64,000 nt of DNA from Solibacillus sp. FSL H8-0538 (GTDB taxonomy: Bacteria; Bacillota; Bacilli; Bacillales_A; Planococcaceae). The stretch's first letter is position 1. Each line of letters starts with the position of its first letter. The notes below the pieces were generated by a model, which saw nothing but the letters and a program-made list of their open reading frames with translations, searched no databases and had not been told where the DNA came from. The stretch is taken from the NCBI RefSeq assembly GCF_038003525.1, contig NZ_JBBOPI010000001.1, forward strand, positions 921,001-985,000, written 5' to 3'. A program made the translations under genes and the position numbers. This document shows, piece by piece, positions 48,441 to 61,185 of the stretch.

Positions 48441-51400
48441 ACGTACAGATATAGAAACTATTTTAGTAATCGGATCAGGTCCAATTGTTATCGGCCAAGC
48501 AGCGGAATTTGACTATGCAGGAACACAAGCTTGTCTTTCATTAAAAGAAGAAGGCTACCGTGTCATCTTAATCAACTCAAACCCAGCGACAATCATGACG
48601 GACACAGAAATCGCAGACAAAGTATACATCGAGCCAATTTCTTTAGAGTTCGTTTCACGTATTTTACGTAAAGAACGTCCAGATGCCATCCTTCCAACAT
48701 TAGGCGGTCAAACAGGTCTGAACATGGCGATTGAGCTTGATGAATCAGGCATTTTAGATGAGCTAAATATCGAAATTCTTGGGACAAAACTTGATGCGAT
48801 CCATAAAGCAGAGGACCGCGACTTATTCCGTAACTTAATGTATGAACTTGGTGCACCAGTACCAGAATCAGACATTATTCACAATATGGAAGAGGCACAT
48901 GCGCTTGTGGCACGTATTGGCTACCCAGTAATCGTACGTCCTGCATTCACACTTGGCGGAACAGGCGGCGGTATTTGTCATAATGATCAAGAGCTTGAAG
49001 AAATCGTAACATCGGGGCTAAAATACTCACCTGTAACACAATGTCTTCTAGAAAAATCAATCGCTGGTATGAAAGAAATTGAATACGAAGTAATGCGTGA
49101 CGCGAACGACAATGCCATCGTAGTATGTAACATGGAAAACTTTGACCCAGTAGGTATCCATACAGGGGATTCAATCGTAGTCGCACCTTCTCAAACATTA
49201 TCAGACCGTGAATACCAAATGCTACGTAATATTTCACTTGATATTATCCGTGCGCTTAAAATCGAAGGTGGTTGTAACGTACAGTTAGCACTGGATCCAA
49301 ATAGCTTCCAGTACTATGTAATCGAAGTAAACCCGCGTGTATCTCGTTCATCGGCACTTGCATCAAAAGCAACAGGTTACCCTATTGCCAAACTTGCTGC
49401 AAAAATTGCAGTAGGTTTAACGCTTGATGAAATTAAAAACCCAGTAACAGGTTCAACATACGCTTGCTTCGAGCCCGCACTTGACTATGTTGTAGCGAAA
49501 ATCCCGCGCTGGCCTTTCGATAAATTTGAATCAGCAAAACGTAATTTAGGTACACAAATGAAAGCTACAGGTGAAGTAATGGCGCTTGGCCGTACATTCG
49601 AAGAAGCTTTATTAAAAGCAGTTCGCTCACTTGAAACTGGTCATGTGCATATTGAAATGAAGCATGCAGAAGACTTAACAGATTCTTGGATTGAAAAACG
49701 TATTAAAAAAGCTGGGGACGAGCGTTTATTCTTCATCGGTGAAGCAATCCGTCGCGGCGTAACAATCGAACAAATCCATGAGTGGTCAGCAATCGACTTA
49801 TGGTTCTTAAATAAATTAAAGAAAATCGTTGATATGGAAGCAACACTTGCTGCAAACAAAAACGATAAAGATGTCTTACGTACAGCAAAACGTCTAGGCT
49901 TTGCTGATAAAAAAGTAGCTGAGCTTTGGGAAACGACACCGGAAGCAATCTACGCATTCCGTAAAGATACAGGCATCATCCCTGTGTATAAAATGGTTGA
50001 TACTTGTGCGGCAGAGTTTGAATCACAAACACCATACTTCTACGGCACATACGAAGATGAAAACGAATCAATTCGCTCTGAAAAAGAATCGGTAATCGTA
50101 CTTGGTTCGGGTCCAATCCGTATCGGACAAGGGGTAGAGTTTGACTATGCAACCGTGCACTCAGTTTGGGCAATTAAAGAAGCAGGTTATGAGGCAATCA
50201 TTATTAACTCAAACCCAGAAACAGTATCTACTGACTTCTCAATTTCAGATAAATTATACTTCGAACCACTAACAATCGAAGACGTAATGCACATCGTGGA
50301 CTTAGAGCAACCAAAAGGTGTAGTCGTTCAGTTTGGTGGACAAACTGCCATCAACTTAGCAGATAAATTAGCAGCGTACGGCGTGCAAATCTTAGGTACT
50401 TCTCTAGAAGATATCGACCGTGCTGAAAACCGTAATAAATTCGAAGCGGCATTACAAGAAATGGGTATTCCCCAACCACAAGGGGAAACAGCGGTATCAA
50501 CAGAAGAGGCATTAGTTATTGGTAAAAAACTAGGCTTCCCTGTACTAGTTCGCCCTTCTTATGTACTGGGTGGACGCGCAATGGAAATCGTGTATAACCT
50601 TGAAGAGCTCGAGCACTATATGGAAAATGCAGTAGAAGCATCTCCAGATCATCCGGTATTAGTTGACCGCTATTTAACGGGTCAAGAAATCGAAGTAGAC
50701 GCAATTTGTGACGGTGAGAACGTCTTAATTCCGGGGATTATGGAGCATATTGAGCGCGCAGGTGTTCACTCTGGTGACTCCATCTCGGTCTACCCACCAC
50801 AAAAATTATCACAAGATCAAAAAGATGTGTTAGTTGATTACACAACACGCTTAGCAAAAGGTCTTGGTATTATCGGTTTAATGAATATCCAGTACGTAAT
50901 CTCTCAAGGTGAAGTGTACGTAATCGAAGTAAATCCACGTTCATCTCGTACAGTACCGTTCTTAAGTAAAATTACGAACATCCCAATGGCAAACATTGCA
51001 ACAAAAGCGATCCTTGGTCAATCAATTGTCGAACAAGGCTACCCAACAGGTCTTGCAAAAGAGAAGCAAGGTGTATTCGTTAAAGTCCCAGTGTTCTCAT
51101 TCGCCAAACTTCGTCGTGTAGACATTACATTAGGCCCTGAAATGAAATCAACAGGGGAAGTAATGGGGAAAGATTCAACACTTGAAAAAGCGTTATACAA
51201 AGGCTTAGTTGCAGCAGGTATGGAAATTAAAACACATGGTACGGTTCTTTTCACAGTGTCAGATAAAGATAAAGAAGAAGCAATCGCACTTGCAAAACGT
51301 TTCTCAACAGTGGGCTACCGCATTGTAGCAACAGAAGGTACAGCAGCGATTTTCGAGCAAAACGGTGTGCGCACAGATGTTGTCGAAAAAATCGGTGGTA

Positions 51401-51630
51401 AAGGCAGAACATTACTTGATTTAATTCAAAACGGTGAAGCACAACTCGTAATTAACACATTAACAAAAGGTAAGCAACCAGCACGTGACGGGTTCCGTAT
51501 CCGTCGTGAGTCTGTAGAGAATGGCGTACCTTGCTTAACTTCATTAGATACAGCAGAAGCGATGTTACGTGTAATCGAATCGATGACATTTACAGCAGAA
51601 GAAATGCCAAAATCGGAGGTAGTACACTAA
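48433..51630 (+). CDS. carB: Carbamoyl-phosphate synthase large chain
   Basis: 1065 residues, full length. Two homologous ATP-grasp halves ([17 protein letters not shown] at ~13 and [16 protein letters not shown] at ~559) and a C-terminal allosteric MGS-like domain (~930-1065). Each half shows the EVNPR metal-binding motif. Member of the pyr operon, so the pyrimidine-regulated isoenzyme. Confidence 0.97.
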   Translation: MPKRTDIETILVIGSGPIVIGQAAEFDYAGTQACLSLKEEGYRVILINSNPATIMTDTEIADKVYIEPISLEFVSRILRKERPDAILPTLGGQTGLNMAIELDESGILDELNIEILGTKLDAIHKAEDRDLFRNLMYELGAPVPESDIIHNMEEAHALVARIGYPVIVRPAFTLGGTGGGICHNDQELEEIVTSGLKYSPVTQCLLEKSIAGMKEIEYEVMRDANDNAIVVCNMENFDPVGIHTGDSIVVAPSQTLSDREYQMLRNISLDIIRALKIEGGCNVQLALDPNSFQYYVIEVNPRVSRSSALASKATGYPIAKLAAKIAVGLTLDEIKNPVTGSTYACFEPALDYVVAKIPRWPFDKFESAKRNLGTQMKATGEVMALGRTFEEALLKAVRSLETGHVHIEMKHAEDLTDSWIEKRIKKAGDERLFFIGEAIRRGVTIEQIHEWSAIDLWFLNKLKKIVDMEATLAANKNDKDVLRTAKRLGFADKKVAELWETTPEAIYAFRKDTGIIPVYKMVDTCAAEFESQTPYFYGTYEDENESIRSEKESVIVLGSGPIRIGQGVEFDYATVHSVWAIKEAGYEAIIINSNPETVSTDFSISDKLYFEPLTIEDVMHIVDLEQPKGVVVQFGGQTAINLADKLAAYGVQILGTSLEDIDRAENRNKFEAALQEMGIPQPQGETAVSTEEALVIGKKLGFPVLVRPSYVLGGRAMEIVYNLEELEHYMENAVEASPDHPVLVDRYLTGQEIEVDAICDGENVLIPGIMEHIERAGVHSGDSISVYPPQKLSQDQKDVLVDYTTRLAKGLGIIGLMNIQYVISQGEVYVIEVNPRSSRTVPFLSKITNIPMANIATKAILGQSIVEQGYPTGLAKEKQGVFVKVPVFSFAKLRRVDITLGPEMKSTGEVMGKDSTLEKALYKGLVAAGMEIKTHGTVLFTVSDKDKEEAIALAKRFSTVGYRIVATEGTAAIFEQNGVRTDVVEKIGGKGRTLLDLIQNGEAQLVINTLTKGKQPARDGFRIRRESVENGVPCLTSLDTAEAMLRVIESMTFTAEEMPKSEVVH

Positions 51631-51631
51631 A

Positions 51632-53313
<1,682 letters not shown>

Positions 53314-53314
53314 C

Positions 53315-54022
53315 ATGAACAACAAACCAATTATTGCACTTGACTTTCCTGGAGAAAAAGAAGTGTTCCACTTTTTAAATAAATTTAACGAGCCTTTATT
53401 CGTAAAAATCGGCATGGAGCTTTATATGCAGGAAGGTCCAGACATTGTTCGTAAAGTAAAAGAGCAAGGTCACGACATTTTCCTGGATTTAAAACTTCAT
53501 GATATTCCGAATACAGTGAAGTCCGCAATGAAAGGTTTAGCACGACTTGGTGTTGATTTAGTCAATGTTCATGCAGCGGGTGGTAAGCCCATGATGGAAG
53601 GTGCGCTTGAAGGCTTAGAGGCAGGAACAGCTGCTGGTAAAGAGCGCGCGGCATTAATCGCGGTAACACAATTAACATCAACGACAGAAATTCAAATGCA
53701 GCAAGAGCAAAAAATTGCGTTATCACTACAAGATTCAGTATTACATTATGCGCGTCTTACAAAACAAGCGGGCTTAAATGGTGTCGTTTGTTCGGTTCAT
53801 GAGGCACGTGCGATTGCAGATGCGTGCGGTGAGGATTTCCTTCGCGTCACGCCAGGTATTCGTATGGCAGGTGGCGATGCACATGACCAAAAACGTATTG
53901 CAACGCCAGACGGGGCTCGTCAAGACGGTTCTTCATTAATCGTCGTTGGCCGTGCTATTACAGGTGCAGCGGATCCAATAGCAGCTTATAAAAATGTTTG
54001 TGAATTATGGGAGGAAAAATAA
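53315..54022 (+). CDS. pyrF: Orotidine 5'-phosphate decarboxylase
   Basis: 235 residues. Final step to UMP. ALDFPG at the N terminus, catalytic [11 protein letters not shown] (Asp-Lys-x-x-Asp, ~58-68), and [16 protein letters not shown] near 183. One base after pyrD with GGAAGGAG upstream. Confidence 0.96.
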   Translation: MNNKPIIALDFPGEKEVFHFLNKFNEPLFVKIGMELYMQEGPDIVRKVKEQGHDIFLDLKLHDIPNTVKSAMKGLARLGVDLVNVHAAGGKPMMEGALEGLEAGTAAGKERAALIAVTQLTSTTEIQMQQEQKIALSLQDSVLHYARLTKQAGLNGVVCSVHEARAIADACGEDFLRVTPGIRMAGGDAHDQKRIATPDGARQDGSSLIVVGRAITGAADPIAAYKNVCELWEEK

Positions 54023-54023
54023 G

Positions 54024-54656
54024 ATGTCATTACAAAACGAAATCGCACATGCAATGTTAAAAGTAGGAGCAGTGGAACTAAATCCAACAGACCTTTTCAC
54101 ATGGGCTTCAGGAATCAAATCTCCAATTTACTGCGATACACGCTTAACAATTTCAGATCCTGTTATTCGTAAACAATTAGCGAACGGGTTAGCTTCATTA
54201 ATCAAAGAAAACTTCGGTGAAACAGAAGTTGTAGCAGGAACAGCAACAGCAGGTATCCCACATGCAGCTTGGGTTGCGGATATTTTAGAATTACCAATGG
54301 TGTATGTACGCTCAAAAGCAAAAGAGCATGGCCGCGGTAACCAAATTGAAGGTAAATATGCAGCTGGTCAAAAAGTGGTTGTGGTAGAAGACATCGTATC
54401 AACTGGCGGCTCTTCAATTACAGCGGTAGAAGCATTACGCGCGGCGGGCTGTGAAGTATTAGGGGTAGTTTGTGTATATACTTATAACTTACCAAAAGCT
54501 GAAGAAGCATTCGCTGCTGCAGATGTAAAATATGCATCACTTACAAACTTCGACTACTTAATCGAAGCAGCAAACGAATCAGGCACGATTCAAGAAGACC
54601 AAATTCCGTTCTTAAAGAGCTGGCACGCGGATCTTAAAGCGGGTACTCTTAAATAA
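54024..54656 (+). CDS. pyrE: Orotate phosphoribosyltransferase
   Basis: 210 residues. Joins orotate to PRPP to form OMP. PRPP loop VVVVEDIVSTGGSS (~116-129) and YVRSKAKEHGRGN (~93-105) with the catalytic Lys. ATG 54024 follows GGGAGG. Last gene of the pyr operon. Confidence 0.96.
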   Translation: MSLQNEIAHAMLKVGAVELNPTDLFTWASGIKSPIYCDTRLTISDPVIRKQLANGLASLIKENFGETEVVAGTATAGIPHAAWVADILELPMVYVRSKAKEHGRGNQIEGKYAAGQKVVVVEDIVSTGGSSITAVEALRAAGCEVLGVVCVYTYNLPKAEEAFAAADVKYASLTNFDYLIEAANESGTIQEDQIPFLKSWHADLKAGTLK

Positions 54657-54680
54657 TAAAATCAAAGTAATTCCAATAAC

Positions 54681-54719
54681 AAAACACCACATGAGTTCCC
54701 AATGCTCATGTGGTGTTTT
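54681..54719 (+). terminator. Terminator of the pyr operon
   Basis: A perfect 15-bp stem (AAAACACCACATGAG at 54681-54695 with its complement at 54705-54719) and a 9-base loop. The final TTTT is part of the stem. Confidence 0.88.
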
Positions 54720-55527
54720 CAGTTTGTTTTTTGTAAATGTCCCTTATTTTTTGTTGAAAAATGAAAATAGGCGCATTTAGCATACAACTTAATTGTAAAT
54801 AAGTGAAAATGACACTTAATTTCGAATAAGTTGTATATCGATTTCGACTTTTTGAGACGAACTCTATTACGATAAACTACAATGAAATTTAACAGCGGCA
54901 GCCTAAAACTTCTTTTCGTTTTTTCTTTTTATTGTACAAAGTGTTTCCTTAAAATCTTTATTTACATAATAACTACAATGTTAATTTACATTGCCAATAT
55001 TAAAGAAAAGGATCAGTTCATTTTAATGGATTAATAAAATTTTTCCTGCTTATTAAGCAATTTTTGAACGCTACCCCTTTATGGAAAAATAGTTTGACGG
55101 TGTTTTGGTACTTAAGAGACTGACCCTCTTTAGTTAGCTCTATATATTATTTTTAAATTTTTAAATTGTCCCAATGTCTTTCTTCCTCACTAGCAAAAAT
55201 TATAAAACCTTCCCCTTGATTGATAGCTAAATCTGCTTCGATGACAGCATTCCTATCTAGTCAATTCGATTATTCGGTCACATACCTCTCCCGATAATTC
55301 CGCTATGTTTTTCAAATTTTCTACTTAATTCTTAAATGTTGGGAAATATCGGATATCCCGTCGTAAAACGTCATCATTTGTCATGACTTCTTTTCAATCG
55401 TTTATCGCATATCCTGACATATTGAGCGTTTTGTGTGATAGTGCATATGTCTATTCGACAAGTTTCTAAATGCATTGCGAAATTTCGTCGTATTAATAAG
55501 CGAGATGATCAAAATCGACAGAAAAAA
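54720..55527. other. Gene-poor AT-rich gap between pyrE and rqcH
   Basis: About 800 bp without an open frame of useful length on either strand. An inverted ATACAACTTAA/TAAGTTGTAT pair lies near 54783-54837. A degraded minus-strand frame is seen at 55153-55377. The rest shows nothing I can interpret. Confidence 0.6.
55153..55377 (-). pseudogene. Possible decayed small gene
   Basis: Reading the minus strand from ATG 55377 gives MMTFYDGISDISQHLRIK before a stop, then VENLKNIAELSGEVCDRIIEL in a second frame, then NAVIEADLAINQGEGFIIF and a natural-looking end at 55153 in a third. The amino-acid make-up is protein-like across all three pieces, as if one ~74-residue gene had two frameshifts. I do not recognise the product. 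It could be chance. Confidence 0.3.
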
Positions 55528-55558
55528 CTACTGAAACACTTATTTATTGTTTCAGTAG
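55528..55558 (-). terminator. Terminator of rqcH
   Basis: CTACTGAAACA (55528-55538) with TGTTTCAGTAG (55548-55558); read on the minus strand it is followed by six T, 22 bp beyond the rqcH stop. Confidence 0.85.
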
Positions 55559-55579
55559 AAAAATGATAAAATCCTATTC

Positions 55580-57262
55580 TTATTTTTTAAACGATAAAAT
55601 TTTAGCTTCATCTGGTGTAACGTACAAAGTCCTTTGTTCAAAATAAATTACAAATCCAGGTTTTGCACCACTTGGCTTCTTCACGTGACGGATTTCCGTG
55701 TAGTCTACAGGTACAGAAGACGATTCGCGGGCTTTACTAAAGTATGCACTTAACATCGCTGCTTCCATTAATGTTGCTTCATCAGGTTCAGTAGTATGTA
55801 TAACTACGTGTGATCCTGGAATGTCCTTTGTATGTAACCAAATTTCATTGCGTTTCGCGATTTTGAATGTTAAAAAATCATTTTGTTTATTGTTTTTACC
55901 GACAGAAATTTTAATGCCTGTTGATGAAGTGAATTCTTCAGGCGTTGGTTTTGTTGGTTTTTTCTTTTTCTTTGATGCGCGTAAACGTAGATAGCCCTGC
56001 TCCGCTAGCTCTTCACGAATTTCTTCAATATCAGCAGGGGCTGCTTGCTCAACTTGCTGCATGAGCATCTCGAAATAAGCGATATCATTCACCGTTTTGT
56101 CGAGTTGCTCCTGTACCATGATGAGCGCGTTTTTCGCTTTATTATATTTTGTGTAGTAGCTTTGTGCATTTTCAACGGGTGTTTTACGCGGACTTACTGG
56201 GATGCGTACCATTTCACCCGTTTCACTATAGTAATTCGCAACATCGACAAAATCCACGCCTTTTTCAAAATTATACAGATTGGCCATTAACAGCTCACCG
56301 TACAGCTGAAACTGATCAAGATTGGCAGCGCGGTCAAAATCTTTTTGTAGTTTTTTTAGTTTTAATTTTAATTTATTTATTTCGTTAATGAGCCAACGTT
56401 CTAAATCGCCCGCTTGCTGTTTTACGCGGTCGCGCTCAGCACGGGCAAAGAAAACACGATCCAGTAGCTCGCTTAAATTTGGATAGTTCGTCACATGCCC
56501 TTCTAGATGTGTTAAATGTGCAGGTGAATAATAGATCTTTCCATTGCTTTCTAAATACGTAGGGTGTGCGGCACTTGCAACTTCGGTAGTAAATTGTCGG
56601 AATGCCGTAACCACATCTTGGCTCTTGATACGGTGCAGTAGCTCTGCTGCTTGCATTGGTGAAAACGCAGCAAAATGAGTTACTACATCTTTCGGTTCTT
56701 TGTCCTCGGCAAAAAAAGCTTGGATGTCTTGGTCAGCTACTTCGTATGGGTTCACTTTATGCTGAGCAGGTGGAGCCATATAAATTTGACCTGGTAGCAC
56801 GGTACGGTAGCTATTGAGGGACGGTGGTAAGTGCTTTAAACTATCGATAATTTTATCGTTACCCGCATCTAAAAGCAGTAAATTACTATGTCGTCCCATA
56901 ATTTCAATGACCAACTTACGTGTAATTGGGTCGCCGATTTCATTTTTACTTTCGATAACGAGCTGTAAAATTCGCTCTGAGCCATCATGCTGGACTGCAT
57001 GTATAAATCCACCTTCAATATGTTTACGTAGAAGCATACAAAACATTGGTGGCTCTGCCGGATTTTCAATAGATTGCTCCGTAAAATGGACTCGTGCATA
57101 AGAAGGGTGAATCGAAAATAACAGCTTTTTATTACTGCCACCCGCACGAATGTGTAGGACGACTTCTAATGCGTTCGGTTGGTGTATTTTAGTAATGCGG
57201 CCGGAAACAAGCGTATGTATTTCATTGGCCATTGCTCGTGTAAATAATCCATCAAATGCCAT
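55580..57262 (-). CDS. rqcH: RqcH, ribosome quality control NFACT protein
   Basis: 560 residues (YloA; long annotated as fibronectin-binding). Binds stalled 50S subunits and recruits Ala-tRNA to add C-terminal alanine tails. NFACT-N domain from MAFDGLFTRAMANEI; central coiled coil (~270-330 and 380-430); NFACT-R domain from SSTGIKISVGKNNKQND, with LHTKDIPGSHVVI. ATG 57262 lies after AGAGGAA; the frame is open to 57316. YlmH, its partner, is at 36471. Confidence 0.93.
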   Translation of the reverse strand: MAFDGLFTRAMANEIHTLVSGRITKIHQPNALEVVLHIRAGGSNKKLLFSIHPSYARVHFTEQSIENPAEPPMFCMLLRKHIEGGFIHAVQHDGSERILQLVIESKNEIGDPITRKLVIEIMGRHSNLLLLDAGNDKIIDSLKHLPPSLNSYRTVLPGQIYMAPPAQHKVNPYEVADQDIQAFFAEDKEPKDVVTHFAAFSPMQAAELLHRIKSQDVVTAFRQFTTEVASAAHPTYLESNGKIYYSPAHLTHLEGHVTNYPNLSELLDRVFFARAERDRVKQQAGDLERWLINEINKLKLKLKKLQKDFDRAANLDQFQLYGELLMANLYNFEKGVDFVDVANYYSETGEMVRIPVSPRKTPVENAQSYYTKYNKAKNALIMVQEQLDKTVNDIAYFEMLMQQVEQAAPADIEEIREELAEQGYLRLRASKKKKKPTKPTPEEFTSSTGIKISVGKNNKQNDFLTFKIAKRNEIWLHTKDIPGSHVVIHTTEPDEATLMEAAMLSAYFSKARESSSVPVDYTEIRHVKKPSGAKPGFVIYFEQRTLYVTPDEAKILSFKK

Positions 57263-57790
57263 GTAAATTCCTCTTTCATGAACGTGCAAAGGAAACCGCC
57301 TTGCCGTTTTCGTCATATTTTATCCGATATGCAATCGGTCGTATTATTAGTTGGCGCCGAGTTACTTAAAACGGCACTCAAAATAAAAAATAGGCACAAG
57401 CTCCACAGTCGTTACAATGTTAGCAACCAAAAGCTCAATAGCAAATGGAGGGAATGCCCTATGCCCATTGTAAAGCAAATCTACTGTTTTGACATCTGTG
57501 ATTAAGTTGAACTAAAATGTTTTGATGTATTTTATTGATTAGTAATGGGAACGTCTTGCTGATTAGTTTAGTTTTATGCAAAAAACGTATAAAATGATGG
57601 GATATTAATCGTAAAACAATCGGAACGACTAATGGATAGGGCAATCGGACAGGTTGTTAGTATCGTAACATTCATAGTCTCTAATTGTATCTTAAATAAT
57701 GATGATTTCGACTAATGAGATGCGTAGAGTTATTTAATCAGGGTATCGATGCGTTTTTTCTATAAAACAATCATCATAAACTCGTCAACA
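57263..57790. other. Intergenic gap between rqcH and yloC
   Basis: About 530 bp between divergent genes. A 75-codon plus-strand frame at 57278-57505 has poor composition and no clear ribosome-binding site, so I do not call it. B. subtilis has yloB (a calcium ATPase) between these genes; no trace of it is visible. Confidence 0.6.
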
Positions 57791-57792
57791 TA

Positions 57793-57801
57793 TGATATAA
57801 T
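57793..57801 (+). promoter_or_regulatory. Extended -10 promoter element before yloC
   Basis: TGATATAAT (TGn plus TATAAT at 57796-57801) 34 bp before the yloC start, with no good -35 hexamer. Confidence 0.55.
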
Positions 57802-57834
57802 TATAGCAGTATGCAAAGAAGGATGTGACGAACC

Positions 57835-58710
57835 TTGGTGCGTAGTATGACTGGCTTTGGCAGGGGTGTCACAACGACGAAATCTTATCAACTTACCGTT
57901 GAAGTTCGTGCTGTGAATCATCGTTTTTTAGAGATTAATACAAAGTTTCCGAAAGAATGGATGGAGTCTGAGGTTCTTGCTAAAAAGATGCTTTCCGATG
58001 CCGTTTCTCGTGGAAAACTTGATGTTATAATTTTTATAAAAGAACTCCAAGTAGCAGAACATAAAATTCAGATTAATTGGCCATTACTTGATGCATATCG
58101 TAAGGCAAAGGAAGAGCTGGCACAAAATGTCTTTATCGAAGAGAAATGGACGATGCAAGAAATTGCTATGCTTGATCAAGTATTAGTCGTTGATAAAGAA
58201 TCTTATGTTCAAACAGATATTTTAGAAGCTGTACAACAGGCAATGTCCCAAGCAATTGAAAATTTATTACAAATGCGTGAACGTGAAGGACAAGAGCTTG
58301 AAGTCGTTATGCTGCAATATAAAGAGCAACTGCAACAGCAAATTTCATTCATTCGACAAACGTCGCCAGAAGCTGTAGCGAAATATCGTGAACGTTTACT
58401 TGCGCGTATTGAAGATGTAGTGAGTGGACAAGTCGTTGAGGAGCGTTTACTAACAGAAGTTGCGTTGTTTGCAGAGCGTGTTGATATTTCAGAGGAACTG
58501 GATCGCTTAGATAGTCATTTCCATCAGTTAGATGAAACGCTTCAGGAAACAGTAGCGATTGGACGTAAGCTCGATTTTTTAATGCAGGAAATGCATCGTG
58601 AAATTAATACGATTGGATCAAAAAATCAATCTTCGCAAGCTTCGATTGCTGTCGTACAAGCGAAAACAATTTTAGAAAAGATGCGAGAGCAAGTTCAAAA
58701 TATTGAATAG
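57835..58710 (+). CDS. yloC: YicC/YloC family endoribonuclease
   Basis: 291 residues. Starts (M)VRSMTGFGRG, then VEVRAVNHRFLEIN, and ends with FLMQEMHREINTIGSK, all family signatures. E. coli YicC cleaves RNA; the Bacillus protein is assumed similar. TTG 57835 gives the family N terminus, 10 bases after AAGGA. In B. subtilis remA follows; here a structured repeat does. Confidence 0.9.
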   Translation: MVRSMTGFGRGVTTTKSYQLTVEVRAVNHRFLEINTKFPKEWMESEVLAKKMLSDAVSRGKLDVIIFIKELQVAEHKIQINWPLLDAYRKAKEELAQNVFIEEKWTMQEIAMLDQVLVVDKESYVQTDILEAVQQAMSQAIENLLQMREREGQELEVVMLQYKEQLQQQISFIRQTSPEAVAKYRERLLARIEDVVSGQVVEERLLTEVALFAERVDISEELDRLDSHFHQLDETLQETVAIGRKLDFLMQEMHREINTIGSKNQSSQASIAVVQAKTILEKMREQVQNIE

Positions 58711-58830
58711 GCGGATGTCACAGATTTTGAAAGGAATTAGTGGATGTTAGCCTAATTTCGTTGCATTTATGCGACGGCTGCTAACTGACCTGCATCACGC
58801 AGGCCCAAGACAATTCAAAATCTAGACGCC
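58710..58830 (+). repeat. Structured intergenic element between yloC and gmk, related to the 63-bp repeat
   Basis: Ends are inverted: GGCG...AGATTTTGAA near 58710-58731 and TTCAAAATCTAGACGCC at 58814-58830. Inside are TTAGCC/GGCTgcTAA, the hairpin CGTTGCAT/ATGCGACG (58759-58776) and CCTGC-ATCAC-GCAGG (58789-58803). The order TAGCCTAA - hairpin - ACGGCT - CTGACC - hairpin - GGCC matches 10077-10140. Confidence 0.75.
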
Positions 58831-58848
58831 AATTACGCCGAGGTGTAA

Positions 58849-59496
<648 letters not shown>

Positions 59497-59500
59497 ACCT

Positions 59501-59725
59501 ATGTTATACCCATCAGTAGATGCTTTAAAAAAGAAAGTTGATTCAAAATATTCTTTAGTGAGCTTAGCTTCTAAACGTGCACGCCAACTGCAAGAAGAGG
59601 GCGGAGAAAAGTTAGATTCTTACATTTCATACAAACCAGTAGGTCGTGCGCTTGAAGAAGTTTCGGTTGGTGCACTAAAAATTGTGAAGCAAGATGCTTC
59701 TACTATTTATGAAGACGAAATTTAA
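59501..59725 (+). CDS. rpoZ: RNA polymerase omega subunit
   Basis: 74 residues. Starts MLYPSVDALKKKVDSKYSLVSLASKRARQL-like (first part shown: LYPSVDALKKKV), with YISYKPVGRALEEV typical of omega. It follows gmk by 4 bp with GAGGAG upstream, the usual gmk-rpoZ pair. Confidence 0.95.
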   Translation: MLYPSVDALKKKVDSKYSLVSLASKRARQLQEEGGEKLDSYISYKPVGRALEEVSVGALKIVKQDASTIYEDEI

Positions 59726-59756
59726 TTTTAGTTAGCAATTTTTTAAAATGCGTAAT

Positions 59757-59800
59757 AGCGTATCGGTAAACATAAATATGCCGATACGTCATATATTTTT
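59757..59800 (+). terminator. Probable terminator after rpoZ
   Basis: CGTATCGG and CCGATACG form an 8-bp stem around a 14-base AT-rich loop (59759-59788), followed by a T-rich but interrupted tail. Confidence 0.45.
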
Positions 59801-59884
59801 CCGCGTTATGTACAAACTAGTATTTTAATGATATATGTTGCGAAGTAGCTCCCGGAGAATTTTTCTTTGGGAGCTTATCATTTG

Positions 59885-59967
59885 GTCGATAATTAAGTAT
59901 GACTGACTTATCGACATAAGTAAGGACGGCATCTCGACCTATTTTGGGTCGAGATGTGTCTTTCTAA
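59885..59967 (+). repeat. Double-hairpin dispersed repeat, copy B (intact)
   Basis: Hairpin 1: GTCGATAA (59885-59892) with TTATCGAC (59908-59915). Linker ATAAGTAAGGAC. Hairpin 2: CATCTCGACC (59930-59939) with GGTCGAGATG (59947-59956), loop TATTTTG, then TGTC and TTTCTAA. Ends 15 bp before the coaBC start. Confidence 0.85.
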
Positions 59968-59982
59968 AGGGGACGAAAACGA

Positions 59983-61185
59983 ATGATGCAAAAAAATAAT
60001 ATTCTACTTTGTGTTTCAGGTGGGATTGCTGTTTATAAAGCGGTGGCGCTCGTTAGTAAGCTATCGCAGGCTGGGTTGAATGTGAAAGTAATCATGACGG
60101 AGTCCGCACGCCAATTTGTCAATCCTTTGAGCTTTCAAGTGATGTCAAATAACGATGTGTTTTACGATACATTCGATGAAAAAGATTCTCGTGTCATTGC
60201 GCATATTGATTTAGCAGACTGGGCCGATTTAGTATTAATCGCACCGGCTACAGCCAATGTGATTGGCAAGCTTGCCAATGGAATTGCCGATGATATGGTC
60301 ACAACGACACTCCTTGCGACAACAGCACCCGTGTGGATCGCACCGGCGATGAATGTACATATGTATGATCATCCAGCTGTGAAGCGAAATATTTCGCAGT
60401 TGGCACAGGACGGCTATAAATTTATTGAACCGTCAGAAGGCTTTTTAGCATGCGGGTATGTAGGGAAGGGTCGCTTAGAGGAGCCAGAAAAAATTACCGA
60501 GCTTGTCGTAAAGCATTTCGCGCCAAAATCATTGCCGTTAAAAGGCAAGAAAGTTATTGTATCAGCAGGCCCAACTCGTGAAAAGATTGATCCTGTTCAT
60601 TTTATTACGAATTTCTCTACTGGGAAAATGGGCTATGCGATGGCTGAAGCTGCACGTGACTTAGGGGCAGATGTTGTACTCGTTTCAGGTCCAGTCCAGT
60701 TAGCTAGACCAGCCTGTATGAAAATTATTGATATTGAGAGTGCACATCAAATGTATGAAGCAATGGACGCTGAGTTTGCTGCAGCTGACATCGTTATTAA
60801 AACTGCTGAAGTTGCAGATTATCGTCCAAAGCAAATCCATACACCTAACGTGAAAAAACAAGATGGTGATCTGGCAATTGAGCTAGAGCATTCAATTGAT
60901 ATATTAGCTGCATTAGGTGACAAAAAAGCAACGCAACGCTTAATTGACTTTACCGTTGGACCGAATGATATAGAAGCATACGCCCAGCAAAAATTATTTA
61001 AACAAAAATTGGATTATATGATTGTCAATGTTGGGACGGAACAGGGCTTGGACTTTGGTACCGAAACAAATCGCGTCACGCTTTTCGGTAAAGAAGACTT
61101 CAAGCAAACATTCCCACAACTTCAGAAAAAGGACCTTGCGCTAGCATTACTAACAGCGATTGCAGAAAGAGAACAAACTCCATGA
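59983..61185 (+). CDS. coaBC: Bifunctional CoaBC: phosphopantothenoylcysteine synthetase/decarboxylase
   Basis: 400 residues. Two steps of coenzyme A synthesis. N-terminal flavin decarboxylase (VSGGIAVYKA at ~10; HIDLADWAD with active His ~75; PAMN motif in APAMNVHMYDH at ~119-127; ACGYVGKGR with catalytic Cys ~163). C-terminal CTP-dependent synthetase from GKKVIVSAGPTREKIDPV (~187), then FSTGKMGYAMAEAA. Overlaps priA by 4 bp. Confidence 0.95.
   Translation: MMQKNNILLCVSGGIAVYKAVALVSKLSQAGLNVKVIMTESARQFVNPLSFQVMSNNDVFYDTFDEKDSRVIAHIDLADWADLVLIAPATANVIGKLANGIADDMVTTTLLATTAPVWIAPAMNVHMYDHPAVKRNISQLAQDGYKFIEPSEGFLACGYVGKGRLEEPEKITELVVKHFAPKSLPLKGKKVIVSAGPTREKIDPVHFITNFSTGKMGYAMAEAARDLGADVVLVSGPVQLARPACMKIIDIESAHQMYEAMDAEFAAADIVIKTAEVADYRPKQIHTPNVKKQDGDLAIELEHSIDILAALGDKKATQRLIDFTVGPNDIEAYAQQKLFKQKLDYMIVNVGTEQGLDFGTETNRVTLFGKEDFKQTFPQLQKKDLALALLTAIAEREQTP

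Noticed and set aside
57278-57505. 75-codon plus-strand open frame in the rqcH-yloC gap
   Set aside because: It overlaps the rqcH leader, has no good ribosome-binding site and an unlikely composition (many Cys, Lys and Arg without pattern).
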